From assembly GCA_021770755.1 (NCBI GenBank), contig JAETQI010000019.1, positions 1 through 64,000 of the forward strand: a stretch of 64,000 nucleotides of DNA, read 5' to 3'. The translations under genes and the position numbers were made by a program. This DNA is from Lachnospiraceae bacterium (GTDB lineage: Bacteria; Bacillota; Clostridia; Lachnospirales; Lachnospiraceae). The notes below the pieces were generated by a model. The model worked only from the letters and a program-made list of their open reading frames with translations. It did not search any database and was not told the DNA's origin. Below are positions 44,166 to 54,199 of the stretch, piece after piece; the stretch's first letter is position 1; each line of letters starts with the position of its first letter.

Positions 44166-45770
44166 ATGTTAGATAACAACTTTGACAACCACGAGGAGAC
44201 CGAGATCGTGAATGCGACAGAGGATCCATCCAATACAGACGACGAGAAAGCAGAGGACAAAAAAGTGTCCGACGACGAGTACGAGGAGAAAGAAAGCGAG
44301 TATGAGGACGTATGTTTTATCTGCAGGCGTCCGGAGAGCAAGACAGGGAGGATGTTCAAGCTTCCCAATCATATCTCCGTGTGTTCGGACTGTATGCACA
44401 AGACGATGGACACTGTCAGCCAGTTCGATTACCAGGGAATGCTGAACAACACAAACCTCAATTTTGACAAGGACAGCAGCAAGGATGGCAAGAAGCGTTT
44501 CCCGAATATCAGTTTTGTCAATATCGCGGATCTGCAGGGCGACGGCGGCATACCTAACAGGCAGAAGCTCAAGAAGAAAAAGCCAAAGGAAAAGAAGGAG
44601 CAGGCAGTATTTAACATCAATGACCTTCCGGCGCCGCACAGGATCAAGGCGCAGCTTGACGATTTTGTCGTCGGGCAGGATCATGCCAAGAAAGTAATAT
44701 CCGTGGCGGTGTACAATCACTATAAGCGTGTGACCACCGGCACGATGGATGAGATCGAGATCGAGAAATCCAATATCTTATTGTTAGGACCGACAGGATG
44801 CGGCAAGACGTATCTGGTAAAGACGCTTGCGCGGCTGCTCGATGTGCCGCTTGCCATCGCGGACGCGACTTCGCTGACAGAGGCAGGGTATATCGGGGAT
44901 GACATCGAATCCGTGGTCTCTAAGCTGCTGACCGCGGCGGAGAATGATGTGGAGAAGGCGGAGCAGGGGATCGTGTTTATCGACGAGATCGACAAGATCG
45001 CCAAGAAGAAGAACACGACCTCGCGCGATGTGAGCGGCGAATCTGTCCAGCAGGGCATGTTAAAGCTCTTAGAAGGCTCCGATGTGGAAGTTCCAGTGGG
45101 GGCAAACAGCAAAAATGCCATGGTGCCGCTGACGACGATCAACACCAGGAATATCCTTTTCATCTGCGGCGGGGCGTTCCCGGATCTCGAGGAGATCATC
45201 AAGCAGAGGCTCACAAAGCAGTCCTCGATCGGATTCAATGCAGAGTTGAAGGACGCTTTCGACAAGGAGAAAAATATCTTAAAGAAGGTGACGGTCGAGG
45301 ATATCAAAAAGTTTGGCATGATCCCGGAGTTTATCGGACGTCTTCCGATCATCTGTCCGATGGACAGCCTTACGCAGGAGAGTTATATCAAGATCTTAAA
45401 GGAGCCCAAGAATGCGATCCTAAAGCAGTACCAGAAGCTTCTCGAGCTTGACGAGGTGCGTCTTAATTTTGACGACAGCGCGCTCGAGGCGATCGCGAAG
45501 AAAGCGATGGAGCGGGATACCGGTGCGCGTGCCCTCCGCGCGATCATAGAAGATTTTATGCTCGATATCATGTATGAGATCCCCAAGGACGACAATATCG
45601 GCGAAGTGACGATCACCGGCGATTATATCAATGGGACAGGCGGTCCGGTGATCGATATACGCACGGACAATGCGCACGCGAGACAGGCAGTCAATGCAGG
45701 CGCGGCACCGCAGGAACAGGTGGCACCGAAGGAGGATCCGGTAAAGGAGCACAATTTTTATGAGTTCTGA
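44166..45770 (+). CDS. Divergent ClpX-like AAA+ unfoldase
   Basis: A 534-residue ATPase, longer than standard ClpX (about 420). An acidic N-terminal extension (1-48) precedes a C4 zinc finger (CFIC at 50-53 and CSDC at 73-76). A lysine-rich linker follows. The AAA+ core has Walker A GPTGCGKT near 209, Walker B IVFIDEID near 268 and a pore loop GYIG near 242 in place of the usual GYVG. The RKH loop of ClpX is not recognisable. An IGF motif that docks ClpP is kept (SSIGFNAE). It may unfold a special set of substrates for ClpP. Whether the genome has a second, standard ClpX cannot be seen. Confidence 0.86.
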   Translation: MLDNNFDNHEETEIVNATEDPSNTDDEKAEDKKVSDDEYEEKESEYEDVCFICRRPESKTGRMFKLPNHISVCSDCMHKTMDTVSQFDYQGMLNNTNLNFDKDSSKDGKKRFPNISFVNIADLQGDGGIPNRQKLKKKKPKEKKEQAVFNINDLPAPHRIKAQLDDFVVGQDHAKKVISVAVYNHYKRVTTGTMDEIEIEKSNILLLGPTGCGKTYLVKTLARLLDVPLAIADATSLTEAGYIGDDIESVVSKLLTAAENDVEKAEQGIVFIDEIDKIAKKKNTTSRDVSGESVQQGMLKLLEGSDVEVPVGANSKNAMVPLTTINTRNILFICGGAFPDLEEIIKQRLTKQSSIGFNAELKDAFDKEKNILKKVTVEDIKKFGMIPEFIGRLPIICPMDSLTQESYIKILKEPKNAILKQYQKLLELDEVRLNFDDSALEAIAKKAMERDTGARALRAIIEDFMLDIMYEIPKDDNIGEVTITGDYINGTGGPVIDIRTDNAHARQAVNAGAAPQEQVAPKEDPVKEHNFYEF

Positions 45771-46413
45771 TAAAAGATCGAATGGAAAATGTTTTGCGCG
45801 CCCGCCGAAGTTTCGAAACCGGATGATCATGATGCTGTGCGGCGTGACGGCGCAGGGGATGGGGCTGTCGCTTTTGCGGGCGATCAATCTGGGCACGGAT
45901 CCCTGCTCCTGTCTGACGCAGGGCGTCACCAATTTCGTGCCGCTCAGTTTCGGGACATGCCAGCTTCTGTGCCATCTGGTGACATTCCTGTTTGTGATCC
46001 GGTATGATCTTGGCATGATCGGATTTGGAACGATCGGAAATATGTGTTTTCTGGGATATATCTCCGACTTTTTCCGGTGGATCTGGTCTTTGCTTCTGCC
46101 AGTGGGATTTTTTGAGAGTGTCGCAAACAGATACATACTGCTGATACCGTCGCTTGCCGTCTTTTTGCTGGGCGCGGCTGCCTACATGTGTGCAGGTCTT
46201 GGTTCTTCGCCGTATGACGCGCTGCCATTCATCATATCGGGGCGCGTGAAAAAGGTTTCGTTTAAGGTTGTGCGCATGATGTGGGATATCGGCTTTATGG
46301 CGGCGGGGTTTCTCCTTGGCGGTGATGTCGGCATCGTCACGATCCTGGTGGCGTTCTTCCTGGGACCGATCATCACGTGGGTACAGCGGAAGTTGGAGGT
46401 ACTGATCGTATAA
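45760..46413 (+). CDS. YczE/YitT-type membrane protein
   Basis: A 217-residue protein with five hydrophobic helices. The opening region GMGLSLLRAINLGTDPCSCLTQG and the second half GAAAYMCAGLGSSPYDALPFII form an internal pair of similar hairpins (LGTDP and LGSSPYD), typical of YczE/YyaS-type membrane proteins. Function is unknown. It overlaps clpX-like by 11 bases and abuts the methyltransferase with no gap, so they share a transcript. Confidence 0.8.
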   Translation: MSSDKRSNGKCFARPPKFRNRMIMMLCGVTAQGMGLSLLRAINLGTDPCSCLTQGVTNFVPLSFGTCQLLCHLVTFLFVIRYDLGMIGFGTIGNMCFLGYISDFFRWIWSLLLPVGFFESVANRYILLIPSLAVFLLGAAAYMCAGLGSSPYDALPFIISGRVKKVSFKVVRMMWDIGFMAAGFLLGGDVGIVTILVAFFLGPIITWVQRKLEVLIV

Positions 46414-47253
46414 ATGACGCAGCTTGAGGCATATTATAATAAGTTCAATGAGGAAAAGCGTTTCGATTCGCGGCATGGACAGGTGGAATACCGCGTTTCC
46501 ATGAAGTATATCCATCGATATCTCGAGGAGGCGGTGTCAAGGATCACCGGGGTGGACGGCGCCGCACCGGAGACGGACGTGCGCGCGGCAAGAAGCCGGG
46601 TCAGGCTGCTCGACATCGGGGCAGGGACGGGGCGCTACAGCGTGGCGCTTGCAGAGGAGGGCTACGATGTCACGGCAGTGGAGCTTGTGCGGTACAATCT
46701 CGGGGTTTTGAAGAAAAAGGGCAGCAGTGTGAAGGCGATGCAGGGAAATGCGATGAACCTAAAGAAACTGCAGGATGACAGCTTTGACGTGACGCTCCTG
46801 TTCGGACCGATGTATCATCTGTTCGGATTTGAGGACAAGAGAAAGGCGCTGCATGAGGCAAAGCGTGTCACGAAGTCCGGTGGGGTGATCCTTGTCGCAT
46901 ACTGCATGAACGAGTACGGTGTCATCACGTACGGCTTTAAGGAGCGCCATGTGCTCGAGTGCGTGGAACAGCAGCGCTTCACGGAGGATTTCAAGACGAT
47001 ATCGACGCCGGATACGCTCTATGACTATATGCGCATGGAGGATATCGACGCCTTGAACGAGGCGGAGGGACTAGAGCGGATCAGCATCATCTCGCCGGAC
47101 GGGCCGGCGAACTATATCAGACCGTTTCTAAACCAGCTTGACGAGGAAGAATTTGAGATGTTTGTCCGCTATCAGATGGCAGTCTGTGAGCGGGCTGACC
47201 TGATCGGGGCGGGCGCGCATACGACAGATATATTGAGAAAAGTGCAGGAATGA
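46414..47253 (+). CDS. Class I SAM-dependent methyltransferase
   Basis: A 279-residue methyltransferase. The SAM-binding motif LLDIGAGTGRYSVALAEEG is near residues 64-82, the acidic end of strand 2 in VTAVELV near 87-93, and LLFGPMYHLF near 128. A GGVILVAYCMNEYG block completes the fold. An N-terminal helical region of about 60 residues may recognise the substrate. The substrate is unknown. It starts immediately after the previous stop and is 16 bases from the next gene. Confidence 0.88.
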   Translation: MTQLEAYYNKFNEEKRFDSRHGQVEYRVSMKYIHRYLEEAVSRITGVDGAAPETDVRAARSRVRLLDIGAGTGRYSVALAEEGYDVTAVELVRYNLGVLKKKGSSVKAMQGNAMNLKKLQDDSFDVTLLFGPMYHLFGFEDKRKALHEAKRVTKSGGVILVAYCMNEYGVITYGFKERHVLECVEQQRFTEDFKTISTPDTLYDYMRMEDIDALNEAEGLERISIISPDGPANYIRPFLNQLDEEEFEMFVRYQMAVCERADLIGAGAHTTDILRKVQE

Positions 47254-47269
47254 AAGTGAGGAGGACAAT

Positions 47270-50185
47270 ATGGACATAAATCAGGTAACACAGGAGCTTG
47301 ACGCGCTCTTTGCACAGGAAAAGATTGACGAGATACCACAGTTTTTGGAGTCACATATTGTGCAGGCCATCGAGGAAGATGCAAAGGATGTACTGTTGAC
47401 TCTTTACAACGAGATCATTGGATTTTACAGGGAGACGGGGCAGTATGACCGCTCGATCGAGAACTGCCACAAGGCAGTCGCGCTCATGGATGAGATGGGG
47501 ATACAGGACACGATCCCCTATGCGACCACGCTGCTGAATGCCGCAAACGCCTACCGTGCGGCTGGAAAGCTGCAGGAGTCGCTCGAGCTGTACAATAAGG
47601 TGCGGCCGATCTATGTGGCACAGCTTGACGAGAATGACATGTATTTTGCCAATTTTTACAACAATCTCAGTCTGTTGTACCAGGAGATGAACGATTTTGC
47701 GTCGGCGAAGGAGCAGCTTGTGAACGCGCTGTACATCGTGACGCACACGCCGGACAAGCAGTTTGAGGTGGCGGTCACACAGGCAAATCTCGCAAACACC
47801 TGTATCGAGCTTGAGCAGGATGAGGAGGCGAAGGCGCGGGCGGAGGAAGCGATCCGCATCTTTGAGGAGATCGGTGTGGATGATGCGCACTACAGCGCTG
47901 CGCTGTCGGCGCTCGGAAGCCTGTACTATATGGACAAGGACTATCCGAACGCGCTGAGCGTCATGGAGAAGAGCAGGGACTGTGTGGCAAAATATCTGGG
48001 GACGGACAATATCCAGTACCGGAGGCTCAGCGACAATATCGGAATCATCAAAAATAAAATGAATGAGGTTGCCATGGCGGAAGAGCTGCCGCTGGATGAA
48101 GCGCCGGAAGAGACAGCCGGAATAGACGGCGAGACCGAGGAATCACAGGAGTCAGCGCAGGTGGAAGATCTGTTCGGAGAACCGCAGGAGGAAGCCGGGA
48201 CAGAGGAGCCGCTGGAAGAATCACAGGAGCCGGCTGGGATAGAAGATCTGTCCGGGGAACCGCAGGAGAGCACTGTGGAAGAAGCGCCGCAGGAGCCGGA
48301 GCCGGAAGCGGAAATGGATGAACTGTTTGGAGAACTGCAGGAAACCGTCGCGGATGAAATGCCGCAGGAGCAGGAAGCGGAGACGGTTTCCGGTGGGGAG
48401 AATACGACCAGCGGATTTTCGTTTGAGGAGTTTATCAACAGTGCATTTGCCGACGAGGATTCTGAAGAAAATACCATCTCCGCGGAGGAGCTGATAGAAG
48501 ATGCGGCTGACGGGGAACCGATAGCGGAAGATGCGGCAGAGGAAGAAGCTGTGCCGGAGGAGGCGCCCCGGATCCCGGGGCTGGAGCTGTGCCGCCAGTA
48601 TTATGAGGAGTACGGCAGACCGATGATCGCAGAGCGTTTCCGCGCGTACGAGTCTGTCATCGCAGTAGGACTGGTGGGAAAAGGTTCAGACTGTTTTGGA
48701 TTTGATGACGCGCTGTCGCAGGATCATGATTACGGACCACGCTTTGTGATGTGGGTTACGAAGAAGGTCTACGAGGAGATCGGAGAGGAGCTCCAGGAGG
48801 CTTATGAAAGCCTGCCCAGGAGTTTTATGGGGGTGGAGCGCAATGAGACATTCCACGGCAGGGACCGCTGCGGTGTCATGGTCATAGAAGATTTCTACAA
48901 GAATCTGTTAGGGTATAACCTGGTGGGACTGCTCGACCACAACAGCGGGGGCGGTGCGTCCGGCAAGGAATCGATGGAGACAGTCAAGAGCTGGCTTGCG
49001 GTGCATGACTACGCGCTCGCGGCGGCGGTAAACGGCGAGGTGTTCCGCGATGATGAGGGCATCTTTACAAAGTACCGCAACATGCTGACGGCGTATTATC
49101 CCAAGGCAGTCTGGTATCGCAAGATTGCGCAGACATGTGCGCTCTTTTCCCAGAACGGGCAGTACAATCTCCCGCGCATGCGCATGCGCGGACAGCTTGT
49201 CGCGGCAGAGCTTGCGAAGGCGGAGTGCGCCAAGCAGGCGATGAAGCTCTATTATCTGCTGAACAGAAAATACGCGCCGCACGACAAATGGCTCTTTAAG
49301 GGCATGCCTGAGAATCCGCAGATGGTGATCTGTGAGGACGGCATGGAGCAGGCAGGCGTGGCGCAGCTTGTCGAGCGGATCAGTCTGCTCCCCGTGGATG
49401 AGGCGCATGAGACGGAGCTTGCGACAGCGGTCGAGTCGCTCGCCGTGATCTTTGCGAATGAGCTGGAGAAAAAGGATATGGTCGGAAAGTGCGACCTGTA
49501 TCTCGATGCCTGCACAAAGGAGCTCACCGCAAAGAGCGATGCGCTGCTGACGGCGATCGTCGCGAACACGCCTGTCATAACGGCACTTTCGCTCTCCATC
49601 GCCAAGGCGGAGTTTGAGGCGTTTGACAAGGTGCAGAACGAGGGCGGCAGGGCGAGCTGCCAGAACAACTGGCCGACGTTCAAGATCATGCGCATGAGCC
49701 AGTATATGACGTGGACAGAGGATATGCTGCTGCAGTATCTGTATGAGTTCAAGACAAATTTTGCGGACGGCAGGAATATGATAGAGGAGAAGTATGCCCG
49801 CATGATGGAGTCTACGGCACCGCTTGAGTATGCCGGTTTTGCAGACCAGCTTCCGCCAGTCTCAGAGGAGAAGCGGGCGATCATGGAGCAGGTGATCGGA
49901 TTGCAGGTAAAGTGGATGGAAGAGTTTGCGGCGGCGTATCCCAATCTGGCAGATGATGCCCGCAGGATACACACGTCGGAGGATCTGCCCTATGAGACGT
50001 CCTACGAGACGTATCTGAGGGGGGAGCTTGGAACCTACTCGGACAGGATGCTCGAGATGTACGGGCGCTATATCGTGGCGCACGCGCAGGAGGGCAGAAA
50101 TGTAGCGCGTGAGATCATGGATAACACAGTCCATTTCTACGGATATCAGGATCTGGATACGGCGAATGCCGCCAAGGCAAAATAG
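47270..50185 (+). CDS. TPR protein with C-terminal DUF4037 (nucleotidyltransferase-like) domain
   Basis: A 971-residue protein. Residues 1-265 contain about five TPR-like helix pairs, including a [20 protein letters not shown] unit. Residues 270-430 are a Glu/Pro-rich linker with three short units of the form DLFGEPQE. The rest is a DUF4037-type region with a nucleotidyltransferase-like start: [19 protein letters not shown] then QDHDYG, which supplies the paired acidic residues. No membrane segment is present. Known DUF4037 proteins have no firm function; nucleotide transfer to a protein or RNA partner is a guess from fold. The TPR part suggests protein binding. Confidence 0.85.
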   Translation: MDINQVTQELDALFAQEKIDEIPQFLESHIVQAIEEDAKDVLLTLYNEIIGFYRETGQYDRSIENCHKAVALMDEMGIQDTIPYATTLLNAANAYRAAGKLQESLELYNKVRPIYVAQLDENDMYFANFYNNLSLLYQEMNDFASAKEQLVNALYIVTHTPDKQFEVAVTQANLANTCIELEQDEEAKARAEEAIRIFEEIGVDDAHYSAALSALGSLYYMDKDYPNALSVMEKSRDCVAKYLGTDNIQYRRLSDNIGIIKNKMNEVAMAEELPLDEAPEETAGIDGETEESQESAQVEDLFGEPQEEAGTEEPLEESQEPAGIEDLSGEPQESTVEEAPQEPEPEAEMDELFGELQETVADEMPQEQEAETVSGGENTTSGFSFEEFINSAFADEDSEENTISAEELIEDAADGEPIAEDAAEEEAVPEEAPRIPGLELCRQYYEEYGRPMIAERFRAYESVIAVGLVGKGSDCFGFDDALSQDHDYGPRFVMWVTKKVYEEIGEELQEAYESLPRSFMGVERNETFHGRDRCGVMVIEDFYKNLLGYNLVGLLDHNSGGGASGKESMETVKSWLAVHDYALAAAVNGEVFRDDEGIFTKYRNMLTAYYPKAVWYRKIAQTCALFSQNGQYNLPRMRMRGQLVAAELAKAECAKQAMKLYYLLNRKYAPHDKWLFKGMPENPQMVICEDGMEQAGVAQLVERISLLPVDEAHETELATAVESLAVIFANELEKKDMVGKCDLYLDACTKELTAKSDALLTAIVANTPVITALSLSIAKAEFEAFDKVQNEGGRASCQNNWPTFKIMRMSQYMTWTEDMLLQYLYEFKTNFADGRNMIEEKYARMMESTAPLEYAGFADQLPPVSEEKRAIMEQVIGLQVKWMEEFAAAYPNLADDARRIHTSEDLPYETSYETYLRGELGTYSDRMLEMYGRYIVAHAQEGRNVAREIMDNTVHFYGYQDLDTANAAKAK

Positions 50186-50214
50186 ATACGGGCAAAATAG
50201 GAGGACATGGAACA

Positions 50215-51309
50215 ATGAGCAAGATTATATTAACGGGCGACAGACCTACAGGGAGGCTTCACATCGGTCATTATGTAGGGTCGCTCCGGCGGAGGGTGGA
50301 GCTGCAGAACTCCGGCGAGTACGACAAGATCTATATCATGATCGCGGACGCGCAGGCGCTGACGGACAATATGGAGAACCCGGAGAAGGTGCGGCAGAAT
50401 ATCATCGAGGTCGCGCTGGATTACCTGTCGGCGGGGCTGGATCCTGCAAGATCCACGCTCTTCATACAATCGCAGATATCGGAGCTTACGGAGCTTACAT
50501 TTTACTATATGAACCTTGTCACGGTTTCCAGGCTGCAGAGAAACCCGACCGTGAAGAGCGAGATCCAGCTTCGGAATTTCGAGACGAGCATCCCGGTCGG
50601 TTTCTTTACATATCCGATCAGCCAGGCTGCGGATATCACGTTCTGCAAGGCAAACGTCGTTCCGGTGGGGGAGGATCAGCTTCCCATGATCGAGCAGACG
50701 AAAGAGATCGTGCACAAGTTCAACGCGGTGTATGCACCCGAAGATCCAGTGCTCGTGGAGCCAAAGGCGCTGATACCGGAGGCGGAGGCGTGCAAGAGAC
50801 TGCCTGGGACAGACGGCAAGGCAAAGATGAGCAAGTCGCTTGGCAACTGTATCTATCTTGCCGACAGCGCGGACGAGGTGCGCGCCAAGATCATGAGCAT
50901 GTACACTGACCCGCTGCACCTGCAGGTCAGCGATCCCGGCCATCTGGAGGGTAACACGGTGTTCACGTATCTGGATGCATTTGCGCGCGACGAGCATTTT
51001 GAGCGTTACTGCCCGGATTATGCCAACCTCGACGAGATGAAAGCACACTATACCAAAGGCGGCCTGGGCGATGTGAAGGTCAAGAAGCTGCTGAACAATA
51101 TTGTGCAGGAGGAGCTTGAACCGATCCGCAAACGGCGCGCGGAGTACGAGAAGGATATCCCGGAGATCTATGATATCCTTAGGAAAGGCTCCGACGCGGC
51201 GCGCGAAGTGGCAGCGCAGACGCTCTTTGAGGTGAAGCGCGCCATGAAGATCGATTACTTTGACGACGCGGAGCTCATCATGGCACAGAGTGAGAAATAT
51301 AAAGGATAA
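50215..51309 (+). CDS. trpS: Tryptophan-tRNA ligase
   Basis: A 364-residue class I tRNA synthetase. The HIGH-like motif is [12 protein letters not shown] near residues 13-24 and the KMSKS-like motif is [10 protein letters not shown] near 200-209. The [15 protein letters not shown] and [19 protein letters not shown] blocks belong to TrpRS. Length is slightly above the usual 330-340, due to a longer C-terminal part. The start follows AGGAGG. No T-box leader is visible because only 29 bases separate it from the previous stop. A strong terminator follows. Confidence 0.97.
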   Translation: MSKIILTGDRPTGRLHIGHYVGSLRRRVELQNSGEYDKIYIMIADAQALTDNMENPEKVRQNIIEVALDYLSAGLDPARSTLFIQSQISELTELTFYYMNLVTVSRLQRNPTVKSEIQLRNFETSIPVGFFTYPISQAADITFCKANVVPVGEDQLPMIEQTKEIVHKFNAVYAPEDPVLVEPKALIPEAEACKRLPGTDGKAKMSKSLGNCIYLADSADEVRAKIMSMYTDPLHLQVSDPGHLEGNTVFTYLDAFARDEHFERYCPDYANLDEMKAHYTKGGLGDVKVKKLLNNIVQEELEPIRKRRAEYEKDIPEIYDILRKGSDAAREVAAQTLFEVKRAMKIDYFDDAELIMAQSEKYKG

Positions 51310-51333
51310 GGTAAAGAATCATGTATTAAGAAA

Positions 51334-51360
51334 GGCATCTCATAGGAGATGTCTTTTTTA
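51334..51360 (+). terminator. Rho-independent terminator after trpS
   Basis: GGCATCTC (51334-51341) pairs with GAGATGTC (51346-51353) around an ATAG loop with one G-T pair, followed by six T bases. It separates trpS from the sporulation genes. Confidence 0.85.
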
Positions 51361-51487
51361 ATACATAATTTCGGGTGCTTTAAGAAAAACTAAAGTAATA
51401 AATGCAATCAAAACTAGGATCATCATAAAATAACATCTGTAACAGTGTGCACAGCCGCTGTTATGGGGACAAACAGGAGGCGATCAG

Positions 51488-52585
51488 GTGGAAAACAGCA
51501 CATCAAACAACAAGGCGCTCGGCACATCGAGCATAGCATACGGCAGTCCGGTATTGATCATGGGAAGCGGATCGATCGTGGGACAGATGGAGGATGAGGG
51601 ACCGCTCGCGGGAAGCTTTGACAAGGTAAGTGACGACAAGAATGACATGTTTGGCGAGGACTCGTGGGAGAAGGCGGAGAGCGCGCTCCAGAAGGAGGCG
51701 GTGGCGCTCACACTGTCAAAAACGTGCGCGGAGACAGGGGATATCCGTTTTTTGTACGCCGGCGATCTGCTGGGGCAGAACATAGCCAGCTCGTTTGGAC
51801 TGGTGGATTACAACATTCCGCTGTTCGGACTCTACGGGGCATGTTCTACCTGCGGGGAATCCCTGAGCCTTGGCAGTATGAGCGTGGCGGCAGGCTATGC
51901 AGACCGTGTCATGAGCCTGACATCAAGCCACTTTGCAAGCGCGCAGAAGGAATTCCGCTATCCGCTGGAATACGGCGGACAGCGCCCGCTGTACGCATCG
52001 TGGACCGTGACCGGAAGCGCCGCCTTCCTGCTGCAGAACGTCAATGCACCGGGAAGCTCGGTGTCCGGCAAGACGATCAAGAATGAGTATGAGGGCAGAT
52101 ACAAAAATAAGGTTGGAATAACAGGTGTAACGATCGGACGGATCGAAGATTTCGGCATCAAGGATTCCTTTAATATGGGCTGCGCAATGGCACCGGCAGC
52201 CGCGTGGACGATCGCGGGCAACCTGAAAGATTTTGGCAGGAAGCCGCAGGATTACGACGCGATCTTCACCGGGGATCTGGGAAGTGTCGGACAACAGGCG
52301 TTATTTGAACTGCTGTCGCAGGATGGGATCGATATCAGCGACAGGCATTACGACTGCGGCCTGCTGATCTATGACACGGAGAAGCAGGATGTGCACGCAG
52401 GCGGAAGCGGATGCGGCTGTTCGGCAGTCGTCCTGTCAGCTCATATACTGCCTAAGATCGCCAAAGGAGAATGGAAACGGGTGTTATTTGTCCCTACAGG
52501 AGCGCTGCTCAACAAGACGTCCTTCAATGAAGGACAGAATGTGCCGGGGATCGCGCATGGCGTGGTAATTGAAGCGCTTGATTAG
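51488..52585 (+). CDS. spoVAD: Stage V sporulation protein AD
   Basis: A 365-residue thiolase-fold protein, part of the SpoVA complex that moves dipicolinic acid in spores. Typical blocks are ACSTCGESLSLGSMSVAAGYADRVMSL and the later GDLGSVGQQALFELL and GSGCGCSAVVLSAHILPKI. It is somewhat longer than the usual 338 residues, with extra N-terminal residues. The GTG at 51488 lies seven bases after AGGAGG. SpoVAC, which normally precedes it, is absent; the upstream neighbour is trpS. A sporulation sigma promoter was not firmly recognised. Confidence 0.95.
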   Translation: MENSTSNNKALGTSSIAYGSPVLIMGSGSIVGQMEDEGPLAGSFDKVSDDKNDMFGEDSWEKAESALQKEAVALTLSKTCAETGDIRFLYAGDLLGQNIASSFGLVDYNIPLFGLYGACSTCGESLSLGSMSVAAGYADRVMSLTSSHFASAQKEFRYPLEYGGQRPLYASWTVTGSAAFLLQNVNAPGSSVSGKTIKNEYEGRYKNKVGITGVTIGRIEDFGIKDSFNMGCAMAPAAAWTIAGNLKDFGRKPQDYDAIFTGDLGSVGQQALFELLSQDGIDISDRHYDCGLLIYDTEKQDVHAGGSGCGCSAVVLSAHILPKIAKGEWKRVLFVPTGALLNKTSFNEGQNVPGIAHGVVIEALD

Positions 52586-52597
52586 ACAAAATACAAA

Positions 52598-52619
52598 ATT
52601 TTCAGAAAATTCTGAAAAT
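52598..52619. promoter_or_regulatory. Perfect 10-base inverted repeat after spoVAD
   Basis: ATTTTCAGAA (52598-52607) and TTCTGAAAAT (52610-52619) are perfect complements with a 2-base centre. A T-run (TTAATTTTTT) follows nine bases later. It may be an operator or a weak terminator between spoVAD and the next gene. Confidence 0.4.
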
Positions 52620-52781
52620 GGTCTTAATTTTTTGACAAATGGTTCGATATAATATATGAAGAAGTTGACATAGTTTCGTGTCATAAAGAAATACCATAAT
52701 TGATAAACGCAATGATTATCTTAGCGTGATCGTGCGGGGAAGGGGAGCCGCGCACATCATATATAAGGGAAAGGAGCATAT

Positions 52782-53354
52782 ATGGAGGTAAGAAGTGCGA
52801 ACATTGCCCTGACAAACAGGGCAGCGGCGGCGATCGACAACTCCGGTTCGAACGGAAAGGAACAGCATCAGGCGATGAAGGTGAGCAGTGCTGTTTCGGA
52901 GGAGAATCAGGATCTGGATGAACAGTCGGTTATGATTTCCATATCGGCAGCCGGTCTCAGGAGAAGCCTGTTGTTGGAGAAGCAGGCAGAAAAGGACGAG
53001 AGTGAGAAAAAGGACGACGATGAGGATAGCTTTTCGGGTGAGGCCGAGATCGGGGACATGGTGAAAAAGATGGAAGGACTTTCCAGCCAGGTCATCAACG
53101 GACACTTTTCAATCTCGGACAGACTCAATTTCAACGTCGAGATCGAGAAGCTTACCAATGAGCTGAACCGGTTGAGCGGTGATATCGCGGCTGCGTCAAA
53201 GAATGACTGCGTGCAGCTTGCACAGCGCATCTCGGATCTGACGCGCATCATAAGCGAGGCGGCTGTTTACCGTAACAGTGCGCGCACCGTGTTTATGGTC
53301 AACTCAAAGCAGCCAGTCCAGTCAATGAATACGAGACTTGATATTGTCTTATGA
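52782..53354 (+). CDS. Unidentified 190-residue helical protein
   Basis: No family was recognised. It begins with a Ser/Asn-rich, polar stretch (1-60), has a charged run of Asp/Glu/Lys near 65-85 and then long helices (90-175) with IEKLTNELNRLSGDIAAAS, which could form a coiled coil. No membrane segment or signal peptide is visible. The start has a strong AAGGAG site. A hairpin with six T bases follows. The helical part faintly recalls flagellin-type N-terminal helices, but that is too weak to name it. Confidence 0.75.
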   Translation: MEVRSANIALTNRAAAAIDNSGSNGKEQHQAMKVSSAVSEENQDLDEQSVMISISAAGLRRSLLLEKQAEKDESEKKDDDEDSFSGEAEIGDMVKKMEGLSSQVINGHFSISDRLNFNVEIEKLTNELNRLSGDIAAASKNDCVQLAQRISDLTRIISEAAVYRNSARTVFMVNSKQPVQSMNTRLDIVL

Positions 53355-53385
53355 TCGATGCACACGACCGGATTATACACAAAAG

Positions 53386-53411
53386 TCGTCACCGCGTGGT
53401 GGCGATTTTTT
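53386..53411 (+). terminator. Rho-independent terminator after the 52.8 kb gene
   Basis: TCGTCACC (53386-53393) pairs with GGTGGCGA (53398-53405) around GCGT, followed by six T bases. Confidence 0.8.
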
Positions 53412-53495
53412 CTTGATGTGCAGATCCGTGCAGATGACAGGAATGATTTTTCAAACATGCTCTAGCACAAGATGATACAGAAAGAGGGGATGTGC

Positions 53496-53735
53496 ATGCG
53501 CAGGATAGATTTTAAGATGGAGCGCCCGGGACAGGTGAAGGAAGGCGATCAGGTCACCGTCACCGAGGGGGTTCTGCCAAGCAATTATTATTACACGATC
53601 AACCCGGCAGTGGCGATGTCAGGGAATATTCCGTTCCGGGACAGGCTAAAGTCAAAGAGCGGTACAGTCGTATCGGTTGAGGAGAACACGAGAGGCTACT
53701 ATGTCACGGTGGAGTTTGACGAGGCAGAAGTATAG
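53496..53735 (+). CDS. Small unidentified protein, 79 residues
   Basis: A small basic-to-neutral protein with a beta-rich look (GDQVTVTEGVLPSNYYYTI, then GTVVSVEENTRGYYVTVEFD), perhaps one small beta barrel or SH3-like domain. The ATG at 53496 lies six bases after AGAGGGG; in-frame ATGs at 53472 and 53490 are less good. It is 23 bases upstream of the RidA gene and probably co-transcribed. No function can be given. Confidence 0.65.
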   Translation: MRRIDFKMERPGQVKEGDQVTVTEGVLPSNYYYTINPAVAMSGNIPFRDRLKSKSGTVVSVEENTRGYYVTVEFDEAEV

Positions 53736-53758
53736 AAAATGATTAGGAGGAGATTCAC

Positions 53759-54139
53759 ATGAAAAAGATCAGTACAGACAAGGCACCGGCAGCGATCGGG
53801 CCATACTCACAGGCGGTAGTGGCGGGAGATTTCCTGTATGCTTCCGGACAGATCCCGATCGATCCAAAGACGGGGAATGTGGAGGCTGAGGGGATCACGG
53901 CACAGGCGGAACAGTCCATGATCAATGTGGGCGAGATCTTAAAGGCGGCGGGTGCTACTTACGACAGTGTGGTCAAAACGACCTGCTTCCTGGCGGATAT
54001 CGCTGATTTTGCGGCATTTAATGAGGTGTACGCAAAGTATTTCACCCAGAAGCCAGCCAGAAGCTGTGTGGCGGTGAAGGATCTGCCAAAGGGCGTGCTC
54101 TGTGAGGTGGAAGTGACCGCTTATTTAGGAACTTCTTAG
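53759..54139 (+). CDS. ridA: RidA family reactive enamine/imine deaminase
   Basis: A 126-residue RidA (YjgF/YER057c/UK114) protein. It starts with APAAIGPYSQAVVAGDFLYASGQ, the family signature, and ends with PARSCVAVKDLPKGVLCEVEVTA, with the substrate-binding arginine in PARSC. It hydrolyses reactive 2-aminoacrylate-type enamines formed by PLP enzymes. Length is normal. The start follows AGGAGG. Confidence 0.96.
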   Translation: MKKISTDKAPAAIGPYSQAVVAGDFLYASGQIPIDPKTGNVEAEGITAQAEQSMINVGEILKAAGATYDSVVKTTCFLADIADFAAFNEVYAKYFTQKPARSCVAVKDLPKGVLCEVEVTAYLGTS

Positions 54140-54199
54140 GATGATAAGGAGCTGTAGGAAGATAACCGATGCAAACACGGGGAGTTGAGAGCCTTGAGA

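Noticed and set aside
50186-50214. T-box leader for trpS
   Set aside because: The gap is 29 bases, far too short. A strong ribosome binding site fills most of it.
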